This document shows, one piece after another, positions 5,448-6,719 of a DNA stretch of 6,719 nt (its first letter is position 1; the number at the start of each line of letters is the position of its first letter). A program made the translations under genes and the position numbers. Under the pieces are notes generated by a model. The model was not told the origin of the DNA. It did not search any database and saw only the letters and a list, made by a program, of their open reading frames with translations. Location: contig JAIOTF010000100.1 in the NCBI GenBank assembly GCA_021107195.1, positions 1 to 6,719 of the forward strand. Reading direction: 5' to 3'. Source of the DNA: Anaerolineaceae bacterium (GTDB taxonomy: Bacteria > Chloroflexota > Anaerolineae > Anaerolineales > Anaerolineaceae).

Positions 5448-6167
5448 TCTCGTGGCTTCTGTCTGTTCCAGGGAGGCCGCCATGTGATTGAAGGCTTTGC
5501 CCAGCGAGGCCAATTCTTGCGGCCCTTTGGTTTCCACGCGCTGACTTAGGTCACCTTTCGCCATGTTGACTGCTGCGCCGGTCAACAGCCTTATCGGGCG
5601 AGAGAGAAAATAGGCCAGCAGCAGCGCCAGGGCCAAGGCAACCGCGCCTGAGATCAAGGCAGCGCTGCGCAAGGCAGTATCCAGGCGAGCCAGAATATCC
5701 TCCTCCAGACTCTGGTCAGGCAAATAAAAACCAGTTTGCGAGTACAGGTAGCCTACGGTTTGTTTGTTATTGGTCAGCGGGATCGCGCTTTCCAGTTCAT
5801 CTGTTGTAAGTGATAATTGCTCAATTTTTCCTGCTCCAGCGGCGATGATCCCGTCTATTTGTACTACACTCAAGCCGCGCGATCCACCGGTCTGGTTGCC
5901 GCTTAATCCCTGGTGGCCCTGCCCCTGACCAACGGGTGTTTGCACGTTTTGATTCTCCAACAGAACATCGGCTCCTTCCCATGTGCCGTGTTCCCGGTAA
6001 TAGGCTTCCAGGTCTGATACCAGGTCTTCCATGCCCATCAACCCGCCGCGAAACAGGTAAGCATGTACTTCTGCCTGGGCACTGGAGCGCATGGAGAGGG
6101 AAATGCCTAGCAACAGCACGGCAATTACCAGGGCAAAGGAAAGGAGGAAACGCATACGCAGGCTCAT
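5445..6167 (-). CDS. Sensor histidine kinase, membrane sensor and HAMP half
   Basis: N-terminal half of a two-component sensor kinase. It has 240 residues from the ATG at 6165-6167, preceded by GGGAG at six bases, then stops at the amber codon. A first membrane helix (about 6-25) is followed by an extracytoplasmic region (about 26-166) with EAYYREHGTWEG (54-65), a Gly/Gln-rich stretch near 80-98 and GYLYSQTGFYLP (139-150). A second helix (about 168-188) leads to HAMP (about 189-240), including SRPIRLLTGAA and AFNHMAASLE. HAMP relays the sensed signal to the kinase core. The topology matches a BaeS/PhoR-like sensor; the ligand is not evident. The response regulator stop lies three bases upstream, so the two form an operon. 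On its own this half cannot phosphorylate anything. Confidence 0.82.
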   Translation of the reverse strand: MSLRMRFLLSFALVIAVLLLGISLSMRSSAQAEVHAYLFRGGLMGMEDLVSDLEAYYREHGTWEGADVLLENQNVQTPVGQGQGHQGLSGNQTGGSRGLSVVQIDGIIAAGAGKIEQLSLTTDELESAIPLTNNKQTVGYLYSQTGFYLPDQSLEEDILARLDTALRSAALISGAVALALALLLAYFLSRPIRLLTGAAVNMAKGDLSQRVETKGPQELASLGKAFNHMAASLEQTEATR

Positions 6168-6170
6168 GTT

Positions 6171-6719
6171 TCACTCCCGGGAAAAGCGATAGCCAACGCC
6201 GAAGACGGTTTGGATGTAGAGCGGTTGTTTCGGGTCCACTTCCAGTTTGGCTCGCAGGTTTTTGATATGGGCATCGATTGTACGTTCGTAGCCTTCAAAG
6301 GCCTCACCCTGCGCAGCTTCCAATAACTGCATACGGTTGAAGACCCTTCCTGGCTGTTCAGTCAGCACCGCTAGTAAGTTAAATTCGGTTGGGGTCAGTT
6401 CAATCTCTTCCGTACCACGCTGCACAGTATGGGCATCCAGGTCAATGGTCAAATTATTCGCTCGTAGTACGCGCGCTTTCTCGGGAACGGCGCCGGAACG
6501 CCGCAGCACGGCTCGCACCCTGGCAACCACTTCACGCGGGCTGAAGGGTTTCGTCACATAATCATCCGCTCCCAATTCGAGGCCGATGAGCCGGTCTGTT
6601 TCTTCAACGCGGGCTGTCACCATGATGATCGGAGTATCAGATTTTCGTCGCATTTCGCGGGCTACATCGAGACCATCCATGCCGGGTAGATTCAGATCAA
6701 GGATCACCAGATCGGGCCG
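6171..6719 (-). CDS. OmpR/PhoB-family response regulator (partial, N-terminus off window)
   Basis: DNA-binding response regulator, phosphorylated by its partner kinase. The frame is open to the window edge, so the start and roughly the first 45-50 residues are missing; the visible part is 183 codons including the stop. The receiver domain shows the phospho-accepting Asp in VILDLNLPGMDG (codon at 6696-6698), the Thr in IIMVTAR and the conserved Lys in VTKPFSPRE. The C-terminal winged-helix domain shows ELTPTEFNLLAVL, GRVFNRMQLLEA, the recognition helix in RTIDAHIKNLRAKLE and the final wing VFGVGYRFSRE. It ends in TGA three bases before the kinase ATG, so the two are co-transcribed. It sits convergent to the pst operon and could be a PhoB-like regulator of it, but BaeR-like or other OmpR-family roles fit equally. 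An apparent GTG start at 6705-6707 is internal to the receiver domain. Confidence 0.93.
   Translation of the reverse strand, partial: RPDLVILDLNLPGMDGLDVAREMRRKSDTPIIMVTARVEETDRLIGLELGADDYVTKPFSPREVVARVRAVLRRSGAVPEKARVLRANNLTIDLDAHTVQRGTEEIELTPTEFNLLAVLTEQPGRVFNRMQLLEAAQGEAFEGYERTIDAHIKNLRAKLEVDPKQPLYIQTVFGVGYRFSRE
6174..6178 (-). promoter_or_regulatory. Ribosome binding site of the sensor kinase
   Basis: GGGAG on the - strand lies six bases before the kinase ATG at 6165-6167 and is embedded in the last codons of the response regulator. This supports the chosen start and translational coupling of the two genes. Confidence 0.65.

Noticed and set aside
1..6719. tRNA, rRNA, CRISPR array or riboswitch
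   Set aside because: No cloverleaf, rRNA-like block, regularly spaced repeat array or recognisable riboswitch core was seen on either strand.

Overview
The window is a bacterial chromosomal segment of moderate GC content. It carries a complete high-affinity phosphate uptake operon, pstS-pstC-pstA-pstB (1267-4713, + strand). This faces, tail to tail, a two-component regulatory pair on the - strand (4782-6719). Upstream of pstS lies about 1.2 kb of non-coding, decayed DNA with remnants of mobile elements. The style of the proteins suggests an Anaerolineae-type member of Chloroflexota: PstB has a VFSRPLPLP segment, and the sensor kinase has a long extracytoplasmic loop with an AYYREHG motif. This assignment is inference from memory of such proteins, not a database result.

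Region 1-1260 holds no convincing intact gene. Two transposition-gene fragments can be recognised on the - strand. One (147-290) reads like the C-terminus of an IS21-family IstB helper ATPase. The other (405-539) reads like the N-terminus of a DDE-type integrase/transposase. The rest contains a 16-bp-arm hairpin (661-696), a 12-bp perfect palindrome (644-655) and a nested inverted repeat (1023-1060). Just before pstS there is a promoter-like pair (TGGACA, 18 nt, TATAAT) so close to the start codon that the pstS mRNA would be almost leaderless.

Region 1267-4713 is the pst operon. PstS is a lipoprotein that captures phosphate, PstC and PstA form the membrane channel, and PstB is the ATPase. Spacing is 15 nt (pstS-pstC), 7 nt (pstC-pstA) and an ATG/TAA overlap (pstA-pstB), which points to one transcript. 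No phoU follows pstB. PstB has Ser in place of the usual Q-loop Gln.

Region 4782-6719 (- strand) encodes an OmpR/PhoB-type response regulator, cut off by the window edge at its N-terminus, followed by a sensor histidine kinase. The kinase reading frame is split by one in-frame amber codon (TAG, 5445-5447) between HAMP and the phospho-accepting histidine. The upper part encodes a membrane sensor of 240 residues. The lower part encodes a soluble kinase of 219 residues that could restart at an ATG two codons later. The pair is a reasonable candidate regulator of the adjacent pst genes, but the sequence alone does not prove this. The window is otherwise ordinary, and the split kinase is its most interesting feature.
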